From: Parvularculaceae bacterium
Lineage (GTDB): Bacteria > Pseudomonadota > Alphaproteobacteria > Caulobacterales > Parvularculaceae
Direction of reading: 5' to 3'
NCBI GenBank assembly: GCA_021776435.1
Contig: JAJFFW010000098.1
Span: 1 to 64,000, forward strand
DNA: 64,000 nt
How positions within the stretch are numbered: the first letter of the stretch is position 1; every line of letters begins with the position of its first letter. Made by a program: the position numbers and the translations under genes. The notes under the pieces were generated by a model. It did not search any database. It had not been told where the DNA came from and saw nothing but the letters and a program-made list of their open reading frames with translations. Positions 29,644 through 39,356 of this stretch are shown here, piece by piece.

Positions 29644-31172
29644 TGTCTAAGATAACCTTCACTGGAAACAAAGCGCTGCAAATAGAGGAGGCGCTCATTT
29701 TCGAGGTGAGTGATTTCTCGCGAACAGGCGTTGATCTTCCTGCGCCGACTGGGAAAACAACCCGTCTCGGCGGGGTCGCACGTGAATCCGCTATTGGTCT
29801 CCCTGGCCTTTCCGAACCTGAGACCATGCGGCATTACGTGCGATTGTCTCAAAAGAACTATGCAATTGACATGGGACCGTTTCCGCTCGGGTCGTGCACG
29901 ATGAAACACAATCCACGGCTCAACGAAAAAATGGCGAGGCTTCCCGGTTTTGGTGACATTCATCCTCTGCAACCTGAAAAGACCGTACAAGGTGCGTTAG
30001 AACTGATCGATACGCTGGCTTTCTGGTTAAAAGAGCTTACCGGAATGCCCGCAGTTGCAATGTCACCCAAGGCGGGCGCTCATGGTGAGCTTTGCGGCAT
30101 GATGGCGATTAAAGCCGCACTGGAAGCGCGCGGGGAAAGCGCTACTCGAACGCGCGTCCTTGCGCCAGAATCATCTCACGGAACGAACCCAGCGACAGCG
30201 GCGCAATGCGGATTCACAGTTGATAACATTCCAGCGGATTCATCAGGGCGCATCGACCTTGAAGCGTTTCGCGCAAAACTGGGCCCGGACATTGCCGGCG
30301 TAATGGTGACGAACCCGAATACGTGTGGTCTTTTTGAGCGTGATATCTGCGCTATATCTGAGGCTGTGCATGAGGCTGGCGGTTACTTCTATTGTGACGG
30401 TGCTAATTTCAACGCAATAGCTGGTAAGGCGCGACCGGGTGACCTGGGCGTCGACGCCATGCATATTAATCTTCACAAAACATTCTCAACCCCGCATGGC
30501 GGCGGCGGGCCAGGCTCGGGCCCGACTGTGTTTTCAAAGTCGCTGGCGCCTTATGCCCCAGTGCCGAATGTGATTTCCGAGAACGGCGTGTACCGCTTAG
30601 TAGAATCATTACAAGCGACGGGCAGTGAAGATGACGGCGTTAAGAGTTTTGGCCGCCTCACTGCCTTTCATGGCCAGATGGGCATGTTTGTACGTGCTCT
30701 CGCTTACATGCTCAGTCATGGAATAGACGGAGTCGCTCAAGCGGCAGAGGACGCGGTGTTGAACGCCAATTACGTTCTGGCGCTCTTACGTAAGGAAATG
30801 ACCCCAGCTTTTGATGGTTACTGCATGCATGAATGTTTGTTCGATGATCGATTCCTGAAGGGTACAGGCGTTGAGACACTCGACTTCGCGAAGGCCATGA
30901 TTGATGAGGGGTATCATCCGATGACGATGTATTTCCCGCTTGTCGTTCATGGCGCCATGTTGATCGAACCAACGGAGTCTGAATCAAAACACGAGCTGGA
31001 TTTGTTTTGCGGTGCGTTGTTGTCTCTCGCTAAACGCGCCAAGGCTGGAGAGGTGGATGCCTTCCGGGCTGCACCGGAGCATTCACCGTGCCGTCGTCTC
31101 GATGAAACTACTGCGGCCAGGAAACCGATCCTGCGTTGGACACCTCCACCAACTGTGAACGAAGTCGAGTAA
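29643..31172 (+). CDS. gcvPB: Glycine dehydrogenase subunit 2 (P protein, beta half)
   Basis: 509-residue catalytic half of the split glycine decarboxylase. The PLP Schiff-base Lys is in NLHKTFSTPHGGGGPGSGP, and the opening MRHYVRLSQKNYAIDMGPFPLGSCTMKHNP, quoted in part, is characteristic. It decarboxylates glycine in the first step of the cycle. It is the last gene of the riboswitch-controlled operon and ends ten bases before a convergent acyltransferase gene, with no obvious terminator between them. Confidence 0.95.
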   Translation: MSKITFTGNKALQIEEALIFEVSDFSRTGVDLPAPTGKTTRLGGVARESAIGLPGLSEPETMRHYVRLSQKNYAIDMGPFPLGSCTMKHNPRLNEKMARLPGFGDIHPLQPEKTVQGALELIDTLAFWLKELTGMPAVAMSPKAGAHGELCGMMAIKAALEARGESATRTRVLAPESSHGTNPATAAQCGFTVDNIPADSSGRIDLEAFRAKLGPDIAGVMVTNPNTCGLFERDICAISEAVHEAGGYFYCDGANFNAIAGKARPGDLGVDAMHINLHKTFSTPHGGGGPGSGPTVFSKSLAPYAPVPNVISENGVYRLVESLQATGSEDDGVKSFGRLTAFHGQMGMFVRALAYMLSHGIDGVAQAAEDAVLNANYVLALLRKEMTPAFDGYCMHECLFDDRFLKGTGVETLDFAKAMIDEGYHPMTMYFPLVVHGAMLIEPTESESKHELDLFCGALLSLAKRAKAGEVDAFRAAPEHSPCRRLDETTAARKPILRWTPPPTVNEVE

Positions 31173-31181
31173 GCATGTCCT

Positions 31182-32336
31182 TCACCATGCCCGGTCTTGT
31201 GCGATGGCTTTTTGTGGCGGTGATTTGAAGAAACGGTCGCCAAGGCGTCTGGTCAAATTAAGTCCGGGTTTTTCGATCCATTTATGAATACAAAATGCGG
31301 TCACAAGTCCTGCGGTTGTTGCGAGGCAGATCAAGATTATATTGTCGAACCAACCCGGTCCGGCGATGAGAGAGATGAGCTTTCCAATGACCAGTACGAC
31401 AGGCAGATGGATGAGGTAAAGTGAATAGGAGGCGTCACCTGTGCGCCGCAACCAATGGGGCGCCGTCGTTCTGGATTCCGTTTCGAGTGTGATTGCGCCA
31501 TAAAGGACGAGCGTGAAGGGCGGAAGAAACAAGAGCACCCGAAGATGCTGATCCTCGAAGACGCCGGGGTAGAGCTGATGTGCAAATAACGCGGTGGGGA
31601 GGGCCAACCAAGCGACACCGAGAGCGAAGGTAAGCATTCCAAATCGGGCCGGCCAACGCCGAACAATAAAGGCGATAGCACATCCTGCAATGAACTCGAA
31701 TGTCAGCGGGCTGAAAGCAATTGCCGTCCAGGCGTTCACTGACCGCCACCCTAATGCATCACCGGCCGCGATCAACACCGCCCATCCAACAATCAAAAAC
31801 GGCAGTGCACGGCGTGGAAATAAAACAAATAGCGAAAAGACCGCATAGAAATAAACTTCGTGAACTAATGTCCAGCCTACTGTCAGAATAGGGAAAGCCT
31901 TATCAGGGAGTAAGAAGGCCGAGGCAAAGGGGTTTACGATTGCCGTGTCTTCACCGAAGAAATATTTTTTGCCTGCATAGAGAACGAGCAGGAGCAGGGT
32001 CGCGACCCAATATAATGGGTAGATCCGTGCTCCCCGATTAAACAAAAATCGGCTGCTTGATCGGATGCCTCCACTCATTGCACTGGCGACGTGCACCATC
32101 ACGAAGCCACTGATCACAAAAAATAAATCGACCCCGGCAACACCCATACGGAACCCATAAAAGAGAAGCTCGCCGCCGCCGCCATAATCAATTTCGGCGC
32201 CTTTGATGTGCGCAGCGAAGACGAGAAGCGCTGCGACTCCCCTCAAAGCCTGGATATTCTCGATCTGTTTTTTTTTCAAAACCGGTCCGCCAGTGCAAGC
32301 TGCCATGTGAACGCTACAGAGTTTTCTCAGCCTCAT
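31182..32336 (-). CDS. Acyltransferase-3 (OafA/YrhL) membrane protein
   Basis: 384-residue integral membrane acyltransferase with about ten helices. The catalytic motif region IQALRGVAALLVFAAHIKG near the N-terminus and DLFFVISGFVMVHV are diagnostic of family 3 acyltransferases, which add acetyl or other acyl groups to surface sugars. The first 15 residues precede the family start, and an internal ATG would be possible. It converges with gcvPB and stands alone otherwise. Its target is unknown, though a cell-surface polysaccharide is likely. Confidence 0.88.
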   Translation of the reverse strand: MRLRKLCSVHMAACTGGPVLKKKQIENIQALRGVAALLVFAAHIKGAEIDYGGGGELLFYGFRMGVAGVDLFFVISGFVMVHVASAMSGGIRSSSRFLFNRGARIYPLYWVATLLLLVLYAGKKYFFGEDTAIVNPFASAFLLPDKAFPILTVGWTLVHEVYFYAVFSLFVLFPRRALPFLIVGWAVLIAAGDALGWRSVNAWTAIAFSPLTFEFIAGCAIAFIVRRWPARFGMLTFALGVAWLALPTALFAHQLYPGVFEDQHLRVLLFLPPFTLVLYGAITLETESRTTAPHWLRRTGDASYSLYLIHLPVVLVIGKLISLIAGPGWFDNIILICLATTAGLVTAFCIHKWIEKPGLNLTRRLGDRFFKSPPQKAIAQDRAW

Positions 32337-32359
32337 AAAGCGTACACATGCTCATGTGG

Positions 32360-32959
32360 TTATGGCCGTTGTCGCACTCGAGAGGGGGTGGGGTTAAATC
32401 CGCCCGCTTTAAGAAAGGTTGCTTCTTCAGGGCGCATTGTGCGCCCCATGGTCGGGTTTCGATGCGGAAAGCGTCCGAACCGTGCGATAATATCGCGGTG
32501 TTCCTGGGCATGGCGAAGGTTTGATGAGCCGGGCATGCGTGTTTTGAATAGCGCTACGCACTTGTCTTGATCGGCAAGATTTTCTGAATGCATATACGTC
32601 ATATAGAAAAACGGTTGGCGGGCAATCGGTGCGATCATATCGAAACGCCTGCCGATGGCGTCATTCGACAGATATCGCGCTTTTTCATCATACGCATAGG
32701 CTTGAGCGCGGCCCCGAAAGAGGTTTCGTGAAAATTGATCGAGAATAATGATCAATGCCAGCGCCCCACCTGGACGCACGCGCCATGCATCGAGTCGTCC
32801 GGCGCAGGCTTCGGCGTGGAGTTGAGAAAACCGTTTTCTGATTTCGTCGTCGAATGAAGCACTGGTCCAGAACCATTTTCTGGGACCTGCTTCCTTAAAC
32901 CAAAATTCGAGTACAGCTGTTTCTGCAGCAAGGTGCGTCTTATAGAAGCCGCCGAACAT
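32360..32959 (-). CDS. DUF924 family protein
   Basis: 199-residue soluble protein with the family signatures AVLEFWFKEAGPRKWFW, ALALIIILDQFSRNLFRG and PFFYMTYMHSENLADQDKCV. DUF924 is a helical, TPR-like fold found in bacteria and plants. Its activity is not established to my knowledge. It lies directly after the ATP synthase b gene (six bases), and may be read from the same transcript, though a functional link is not evident. Confidence 0.85.
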   Translation of the reverse strand: MFGGFYKTHLAAETAVLEFWFKEAGPRKWFWTSASFDDEIRKRFSQLHAEACAGRLDAWRVRPGGALALIIILDQFSRNLFRGRAQAYAYDEKARYLSNDAIGRRFDMIAPIARQPFFYMTYMHSENLADQDKCVALFKTRMPGSSNLRHAQEHRDIIARFGRFPHRNPTMGRTMRPEEATFLKAGGFNPTPSRVRQRP

Positions 32960-32965
32960 CGACCG

Positions 32966-33529
32966 TTAATTGAGTTTTGATCGAATGCCGGCGATAGACT
33001 TATCAATCAGTGCTGTTTGAGCGCCGGAGTCCATCCGCTCTCGGATAACATTTTTCGCAGCGGCTATTGCGAGATTTGCCGCCTGATTGCGAACCTCTGC
33101 GATCGCCTGCGCTTCAGCGCGGGTAATTTTGTCCGCCGCCGCTTTGGTTCGGCGTTCAATTTGTTCGTTGATCTTCTCGCGCGCTTCTTCTCTGAGACGC
33201 TGTGCGTCACGCTTTGCTTGTGTGATAATGCTTTGAGCTTCTTCTTCAACTTCGCGTTGGCGACGCTGATACTGCGCTAATATCTCCTGAGCTTCCTCAC
33301 GAAATGACCTGGCTTGGTTAAGTTCATCGGCAATACGGTTTTGGCGTTTGTCTAAAGCGCCGGTAATCGCCTTATGTGCGCCCAGGCGCCAAAACAATCC
33401 CATCACCACTAGAAACGCCAGAAGCGTCCAGAAGCTGAGGTCTTGAAACAAATTATAGCGATCGTGAGAAGCGACTGCGCCGTGCGCTCCTTGAGTGGCG
33501 AGTGCGACGATGGTGGCGAGGGGTTGCAT
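32966..33529 (-). CDS. atpF: ATP synthase F0 subunit b
   Basis: 187-residue stator subunit. A membrane helix near residues 30-50 (FWTLLAFLVVMGLFWRLGAHKA) is followed by a long heptad-rich helix, with NRIADELNQARSFREEAQEI, and acidic, basic and Gln repeats to residue 180. It pairs with the b' subunit to hold the F1 head still. It is the last F0 gene, 18 bases after b'. The F1 operon is not in the window, as is usual for alphaproteobacteria. Confidence 0.92.
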   Translation of the reverse strand: MQPLATIVALATQGAHGAVASHDRYNLFQDLSFWTLLAFLVVMGLFWRLGAHKAITGALDKRQNRIADELNQARSFREEAQEILAQYQRRQREVEEEAQSIITQAKRDAQRLREEAREKINEQIERRTKAAADKITRAEAQAIAEVRNQAANLAIAAAKNVIRERMDSGAQTALIDKSIAGIRSKLN

Positions 33530-33547
33530 AGGGCGTAACTCTCTGCG

Positions 33548-34099
33548 TTAGATTTTTACAGCGTCAACGGCCGCAGTCGCCGCATCGCGCGAAGGGGCTT
33601 CGTCGAGCAGGGCTTGAACAATTGCCTGGGTCGTATCGATCGCGGCTTCACGGACCGCCTGCGCCGCGTTGCTTTTCATTGCGGTGATCTGTTTTTCGGC
33701 TGCGTCGATATCAGCGTTTAGCGTTTTTTCCATTTCGGCGTGCAGGGTGTTGATCTCGGCGCCAACCCCTGCGCGGGTGTCAGATGCGATCGCCTGGGCT
33801 TTTCCCCGAGCATTAGCGAGCTCTTTCTCGTAAGCATTTTGCGCGTCTTCTGCTTGTCCCTTGAACTCAGCGGCCTGATCGAGATCGTCGGCGATACGGT
33901 CGCGGCGTTCCTCGATCATACCGCCAATTCGCGGCAGAAAATGAGTCGCCATCAACGCGAATAGTGCGCCAAAAGTCACGGTCAGCCAGAATAGCTGACT
34001 TGGCCACGTCGACATGTCGAGTTGTGGCAAGCCAGCCGTTTCGCCACCATGGGCTTGTGTGGCGGTGACTGTGGCAACTGTCAGTATGAGGGTGGACAA
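33548..34099 (-). CDS. atpG: ATP synthase F0 subunit b'
   Basis: 183-residue second stator subunit typical of alphaproteobacteria, chloroplasts and cyanobacteria. A membrane helix (LFWLTVTFGALFALMATHFLP) follows a short N-terminus with LPQLDMSTWPSQ. The rest is a charged helix with IEERRDRIADDLDQAAEFKG, homologous to the corresponding part of subunit b. It also carries an Ala-rich N-terminal stretch resembling a signal. The gene symbol is used variously (atpG, atpX, atpF2) for this subunit; here it means b', not gamma. Confidence 0.9.
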   Translation of the reverse strand: MSTLILTVATVTATQAHGGETAGLPQLDMSTWPSQLFWLTVTFGALFALMATHFLPRIGGMIEERRDRIADDLDQAAEFKGQAEDAQNAYEKELANARGKAQAIASDTRAGVGAEINTLHAEMEKTLNADIDAAEKQITAMKSNAAQAVREAAIDTTQAIVQALLDEAPSRDAATAAVDAVKI

Positions 34100-34137
34100 G
34101 GCCAGCCTCCTTTCGCGAGGCTTGATGCGTCGATGAT

Positions 34138-34365
34138 TTAGAACGCGTAGAGAATGATCATTGAAATCGCGAAGCCGAGCAGGCCGGTGAATTCCGTCAA
34201 AGCAAAGGCGAGCAACATGGTTTGTTGGTTCGCAGCCGCTGCGGAAGGATTACGGAATGCACCCGAAAGAAAGTTACCGAAGATCAAGCCAAGACCCACG
34301 CCAGCGCCTGCGAGCGGTATGGCTGCTAGACCGCCGCCGATAAGTTTTGCTGCTTCAGCGTCCAT
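34138..34365 (-). CDS. atpE: ATP synthase F0 subunit c
   Basis: 75-residue c-ring protein of two membrane helices joined by the polar loop RNPSAAAANQQ. The proton-carrying carboxylate is Glu58 in FALTEFTGLLGF. No Na-binding pattern is evident, so the ring is expected to be proton-driven. The ribosome site AGGAG lies seven bases upstream of the ATG. It is 38 bases upstream of b'. Confidence 0.97.
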   Translation of the reverse strand: MDAEAAKLIGGGLAAIPLAGAGVGLGLIFGNFLSGAFRNPSAAAANQQTMLLAFALTEFTGLLGFAISMIILYAF

Positions 34366-34446
34366 TTTAGAACTCCTATATATCTTGAGCCGTTGATCCC
34401 TTATTCGCGGTCGGCCCTTTGGCCGCGAGGGAAACTTAAAACCGAA

Positions 34447-35253
34447 TTAGTGATCGCCCGCATGCACGGCGTCGTTAAGATAAATGCAGGTCAAAATCGC
34501 GAAGACGTAGGCTTGTAGAGCGGCAACCAGAAATTCAAGCATGGTGACGGCTACAGCGCCAAGAAATGGCGCAATCCCAAGCAATGAGATGAAACCCCCG
34601 GCCCCGATTAGCGAAATTACGAAGCCGGCAAACAGCTTCAAGATGATATGGCCTGCAAACATGTTGGCGAAAAGACGGACAGCCAGGCTAATCGGACGCG
34701 ATAGGAACGAAATAACTTCGATGGGCACCAGAAGCGGCATCAGCCACAAAGGCAATCCTGACGGGGCAAACAGTTTCAAAAAACCGAACCCATTTTTGTA
34801 AAAGCCATAGACGACCACGATGGCAATCGTAAGCATGGCGAGCGCTAGCGTGACGATCAGATGACTTGTTGTCGTGAATGTGTGCAGCGCATGAGGCATG
34901 CCGGGCAGCGAAGGAATCAGGCCGAAAAAATTCGCCACCAGAATGAAAATGAAAAGCGAAAAGACATACGGGAAAAATTTACGCCCTTCTGGTCCAATCG
35001 TGTCTCTCACTAAATCAAAAACGAATTCGTAAAGGACTTCAGCGATTGACTGCGAGCGACCAGGAATAAGGGCGCGCCCGCGAGTGGCGAAGAGGAAGAA
35101 AAGCAAAGTCGCGCTGACCCCTATCACCATCCACATAGCGGAGTTCGTGAAGGAGACATCTAGGTCGCCGAACGAAAGCGGCACAATTCGAGTAACCTCA
35201 AACTGCTCCATTGGGCCGGCTGCTTTGAAGTTGGAAACCCCGTATTCCATCAT
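34447..35253 (-). CDS. atpB: ATP synthase F0 subunit a
   Basis: 268-residue membrane subunit that forms the proton channel with the c-ring. The essential Arg is in LSRPISLAVRLFANMFAGH, and ALQAYVFAILTCIYLNDA is the conserved last helix. FFGLIPSLPG is also typical. A GGAAGAG ribosome site precedes the first of two tandem ATG codons. It is second in the operon atpI-atpB-atpE-atpG-atpF on the minus strand. Confidence 0.97.
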   Translation of the reverse strand: MMEYGVSNFKAAGPMEQFEVTRIVPLSFGDLDVSFTNSAMWMVIGVSATLLFFLFATRGRALIPGRSQSIAEVLYEFVFDLVRDTIGPEGRKFFPYVFSLFIFILVANFFGLIPSLPGMPHALHTFTTTSHLIVTLALAMLTIAIVVVYGFYKNGFGFLKLFAPSGLPLWLMPLLVPIEVISFLSRPISLAVRLFANMFAGHIILKLFAGFVISLIGAGGFISLLGIAPFLGAVAVTMLEFLVAALQAYVFAILTCIYLNDAVHAGDH

Positions 35254-35313
35254 CTCAATCTCTTCCTCACGATCGCTATCCAGAGCGACCGGTTGATCCC
35301 GCTCATGTAGTGA

Positions 35314-35631
35314 TTATCCGTCATCGGACGGCGTCTCACTGTTATTAAAGGTGCGGAAGACATTCAAGACGCCCGCCGCAAATCCTAACGCTATGCCAAT
35401 CAGAAGAAGCCATGGCGTCGTTCCGAGCAGCCTGTCGAACAACAATCCGAGCAGGACACCGATAAATAAGCCTGCAAGCAAATCCGCTGTGACGCGCAAC
35501 GCGCGTCCCATCGCTGCACCGCCTGATCCACTCGATGTTTCTGCGCCCGATTCTTCGCCGCGAACGGCTTTCAAACGGTCGCCGAAGTCATCCAGCGAAG
35601 GCGGATCTTGCTTGTCGGCGTTATTCGCCAT
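35314..35631 (-). CDS. atpI: AtpI/AtpZ-like ATP synthase assembly protein
   Basis: 105-residue small membrane protein. The start at 35631 (M-A-N-N-A-D-K) is preferred to the upstream frame that opens at 35712, which would add 27 basic residues ahead of the usual N-terminus. Two helices are seen: LRVTADLLAGLFIGVLLGLLFD and TPWLLLIGIALGFAAGVLNVF. This protein helps assemble the c-ring and may carry ions. It leads the F0 operon. Confidence 0.88.
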   Translation of the reverse strand: MANNADKQDPPSLDDFGDRLKAVRGEESGAETSSGSGGAAMGRALRVTADLLAGLFIGVLLGLLFDRLLGTTPWLLLIGIALGFAAGVLNVFRTFNNSETPSDDG

Positions 35632-35781
35632 GTAGCATGCCCGAAGAGAAGCGCAACGAATGCCGCGCCTGAAATTCGCGCGGAACTTAACGACGGTGCT
35701 GCGGCGCGTCAAGCAAGGGATTTAAAGAATAAGCCATTGAAGGAAAAGAGTTTTTTGCGGTGCGGCGAGACGACGCTGTGA

Positions 35782-38700
35782 TTACTCGGCTGCAGCGAGC
35801 TGTTCGGCCTTCGTCAGGTCTACAGAAACAAGTTGACTGACACCTCTTTCAATCATGGTGACCCCGTAAAGGCGGTTCATCCTCGACATGGTTAGGGCAT
35901 GGTGTGTGATGATGATAAATCGAGTTTCTGTCTCATGCGCCATCTCGTTCAGAAGGCGGCAGAAACGCTCAACATTAGCATCATCAAGTGGGGCATCCAC
36001 CTCATCCAGAACGCAAATAGGCGCAGGGTTCGCCATAAATACTGCGAAAATAAGCGCCGTCGCCGTAAGTGCTTGTTCGCCGCCCGACATCAAGGACATG
36101 GAAGCGAGCTTTTTGCCCGGTGGAGAGGCGAATATCTCTAGTCCCGCTTCAAGTGGGTCTTCAGCATCGATCAAGCGTAATTCAGCCTGACCGCCATTGA
36201 ACAAAGCGGTAAAGAGTTTAGTGAAATTCGTATTGACTGTTTCGAAGGCGCCAAGAAGTCGCCCTCGCGCCTCGCGGTTCAGGCCGCCGATTGCAGCACG
36301 TAGCTTCCTGATTGCGGCCTCGCAGTCTTCTCGTTCCCGCCCAAGATCTTCGAGCCGCACAGCCAATTCGCTCATCTCTTCATCGGCGCGCAGATTAACG
36401 CCGCCAAGGTTTTCACGCTCTCGCTTGTAACGCTCTAACTTTCGGTCGACATCATCGCGAGAGGGCAGTTCCTTGCCCTCTTTATGTTCTGCGATTTCGA
36501 GAAGTTTATCCGGTGTCGCATCACAGCTCTCTTGGGCGGCAAGAATTGCTTCCTCAACGCGGATTCGGGCGGCCTCTGCCTGGGCGTCAAGACGTGCTCT
36601 GTCTTCGCGGGCTTCCGCTGCCGCACAATCAGCCGCCTTTGCGGCTTTATCGACTTGCTGACTCTTTTCAACTGCTTCCGCTAGAGCGTCCGCCGCTTCT
36701 GAGCGGCGCGCTTGGGCTTCGCCAATTTGATCAAGAAGCGCTTTCCTTTTTGCCTCGATTTTAATTGGTTCGCTTTTCGCCGATTCCTGAGAGGCGGTGG
36801 TCTCGTTCAGTCTTTGTGCGAGATCTTCATTTCTACGTTTTGCTGTTTCGCTGCGATTCACCCAAACGCCGCGCTCACGGGCAATTGCTTCAAACCGTTC
36901 GGCCCGCATTTGGGCTTCCCGCGCGAGATCATTATGAGCGGCGCGGGCCTCAGCGGCTTGCCCTCTCGAGTGCGTTAGCGCTTCTCGCGCAGCCGCTAGC
37001 CCTTGGGCGAGCATCGCGGGTTCGGGCAGGGCGTTGGCTTCTTCACGCAACGTTTCAAGAACACCCGTCGATTCCATGAGGTCGCCGTTTAGGCGATCAA
37101 GGTTTTCATCAATAGATGAAATGCGCGCCGAAGCCCGTTCATGTGCGCGTTCAATTTCAGCTAGCTTGGTGCGCGCCACATCCAGCGCGCGTCCGGCTTT
37201 TGCAAAAGCATCCCGAGTTTCGCGTTCATGTGTTTGGCTCTGCGAGAGTTCTGCCGCTGCTGCCTCATGATCTTCGCAGGCTTGCTCCGCCCGCAGTGTG
37301 GCGCCTTCGATATCCAGTTCGAGGGCATGCAATCTATTGCGTTGTTCAAGCCTGACAGCCGCTGCCGTTTTTGCTTCGGCGTGCGCCACATACCCATCCC
37401 AACGCCATAAATCCCCATCACGGGAAACCAAACGCTGGCCAGGATTGAGTGTAATCTGTAAGCGCTCTCCGACTTCTCTATCAACAACGCCAATCATGTT
37501 CAGGCGGCGAATAAGTTCAGGCGGTGCAGTGACAAAGCGGATCAAAGGCGCCGCTTCTTCGGGCAGGGTCACATCGACCGGCATTCTGCCTACTGATGAC
37601 CAGTGAGCTGGCGCCGCCTCGTCGATTGAGGCGGACAAATCATCACCGAGCGCAGCGGCCAGTGCTGTCTCCAGGCCGGGCTGGACTTCGATTTCGCTAA
37701 TGAGAGTTGGCCAATCGCCGATCTCATGGGTGTCGAGAATGCGTTGTAGCCCGTCGCGTTCGGCACGGATTTCCGAAAGGGTTTTTTCTGCTTGCTGGCG
37801 CGGCGCGCGCAAAGCGAGTTCTTTTTCCTGGGCTCGGGCGCGATCTTCCTCTGAGCGGTGGACGGCGCCGTCGACAGCTGTGCGAGCCTCCTCAGCATCG
37901 GAGAAGAGGTTTTTTGCGTCTTCGAGTGCGCTGGCCTGCTCAGGCGTCGGTTCAATGCGGGTGCGCTCATCTTTCAGAGCGGCGATTTGAGAAGAATCTC
38001 TTTGTGAGCGTCGTTCAGTAGATTCGATATTTGCGTTCAGCGCGCGCCGTTTTGCGTCGAACTCTGCTGCTTCCCCACTTTTTGCTTCAAAAGCGCGTTC
38101 GCTCGTGGCGAGCGCTTCTGCAGTGGTCGCCATAGCTTCAGCAGCGTCAGCTAAACGTCCGGTTTCGGAACTTTCTCGGATTCGCAAGCCCGCTTCTTCA
38201 CGGTTGAGAGTCTCAACCGCTTCTTCAGCATCTATCAACAGTCCTTTTTCGCGCTCAGTGTCTGCGCTTAGGCGCGTAATTTCGTGTTCTATACGACTGA
38301 TTTCAATCGCAGCACGGCGCGCTTCCTCGTCGAGCCCTTCGCGTGCGACTGTCAGACGGTGAAGGGCCGCGGCGGCTTCCGCTTCATTCAGGCGAAGCGG
38401 GTCCAAGGCTTCATGGGCCTCGGTTTGAGCTATGGAAACAGCTGCCGCCGCGCGTGCGGATTCTTCAACCAGACGGGAGATTTCAGCAAGATCTTTTGCC
38501 GTCTCTTGTTCGTCGTTAACCGCCTCGCGCAAGCGTAAATGAGCAGCCATCGCTTCCGCTCGGCGGATATCGCCAGAGACATTGCGATAGCGCGCAGCCT
38601 GACGTGCCTGGCGCGCAAGCGCTACGCGTTGTGCATCGAGCTCTGTGATAACGTCATCAAGACGCTCTAGGTTCTGTTCTGTGGCGCGCAGCCGTAGCTC

Positions 38701-39249
38701 TGCTTCGTGTCGGCGCGAGTGAATACCAGATATGCCGGCGGCCTCCTCGAGGAGGCGACGTCTGTTTTGGGGCTTGGCGCTGATGAGTTCAGCCACTTGC
38801 CCTTGCCGAACGAGCGAAGGTGAATTGGCCCCGGTTGACGCGTCCGCAAACAACAGCTGAACATCTTTTGCGCGCACCTCCTTGTTGTTCACCCGATAGA
38901 TCGAGTGTGTCCCATCCTCCTTTTTCAGGATACGTCGGGAGATTTCGATGGTTTCTGAATCATTGTACTCTGCTGGTGCTGAGCGGTCGGCGTTATCGAG
39001 CGTCAGGATCGCTTCCGCCCAGTTCCGCGCCGGACGCATGCTGGTCCCGGAGAAGATGACATCCTCCATGCCATCACCGCGTAGTGCTTTGGCTGAGGTG
39101 GCGCCCATGACCCAGCGCAACGCTTCGAGGATATTTGACTTGCCGCATCCATTCGGTCCGACGATGCCCGTCAGGCCTTCACGGATCTCAAAATCGGTGG
39201 GTTCCACGAAGGATTTAAACCCGACAACTCGTAGATTTGTTAGCTTCAC
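35782..39249 (-). CDS. smc: Chromosome segregation protein SMC
   Basis: 1155-residue SMC ATPase, the core of the bacterial condensin that organises and resolves the chromosome. Walker A is GPNGCGKSN (residues 31-39). Two long coiled-coil arms flank a hinge near the middle. The C-terminal head has the signature SLMSGGEQALTATALIFAVF and Walker B CVLDEVDAPLDD. The start codon is GTG at 39249. The first residues MKLTNLRVVGFKSF are the family beginning. It is monocistronic on the minus strand, and its ScpA/ScpB partners are not in the window. Confidence 0.97.
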   Translation of the reverse strand: MKLTNLRVVGFKSFVEPTDFEIREGLTGIVGPNGCGKSNILEALRWVMGATSAKALRGDGMEDVIFSGTSMRPARNWAEAILTLDNADRSAPAEYNDSETIEISRRILKKEDGTHSIYRVNNKEVRAKDVQLLFADASTGANSPSLVRQGQVAELISAKPQNRRRLLEEAAGISGIHSRRHEAELRLRATEQNLERLDDVITELDAQRVALARQARQAARYRNVSGDIRRAEAMAAHLRLREAVNDEQETAKDLAEISRLVEESARAAAAVSIAQTEAHEALDPLRLNEAEAAAALHRLTVAREGLDEEARRAAIEISRIEHEITRLSADTEREKGLLIDAEEAVETLNREEAGLRIRESSETGRLADAAEAMATTAEALATSERAFEAKSGEAAEFDAKRRALNANIESTERRSQRDSSQIAALKDERTRIEPTPEQASALEDAKNLFSDAEEARTAVDGAVHRSEEDRARAQEKELALRAPRQQAEKTLSEIRAERDGLQRILDTHEIGDWPTLISEIEVQPGLETALAAALGDDLSASIDEAAPAHWSSVGRMPVDVTLPEEAAPLIRFVTAPPELIRRLNMIGVVDREVGERLQITLNPGQRLVSRDGDLWRWDGYVAHAEAKTAAAVRLEQRNRLHALELDIEGATLRAEQACEDHEAAAAELSQSQTHERETRDAFAKAGRALDVARTKLAEIERAHERASARISSIDENLDRLNGDLMESTGVLETLREEANALPEPAMLAQGLAAAREALTHSRGQAAEARAAHNDLAREAQMRAERFEAIARERGVWVNRSETAKRRNEDLAQRLNETTASQESAKSEPIKIEAKRKALLDQIGEAQARRSEAADALAEAVEKSQQVDKAAKAADCAAAEAREDRARLDAQAEAARIRVEEAILAAQESCDATPDKLLEIAEHKEGKELPSRDDVDRKLERYKRERENLGGVNLRADEEMSELAVRLEDLGREREDCEAAIRKLRAAIGGLNREARGRLLGAFETVNTNFTKLFTALFNGGQAELRLIDAEDPLEAGLEIFASPPGKKLASMSLMSGGEQALTATALIFAVFMANPAPICVLDEVDAPLDDANVERFCRLLNEMAHETETRFIIITHHALTMSRMNRLYGVTMIERGVSQLVSVDLTKAEQLAAAE

Positions 39250-39356
39250 GTGTCGTTTCCTGACGCCATACGCCCCACGAACCCGAACGGTTTGGGGTTG
39301 ATGCGCTTACTGTCGAGGGAGCGCCGATTCTTAACGGACGCCAAGCGTGAGTTTTC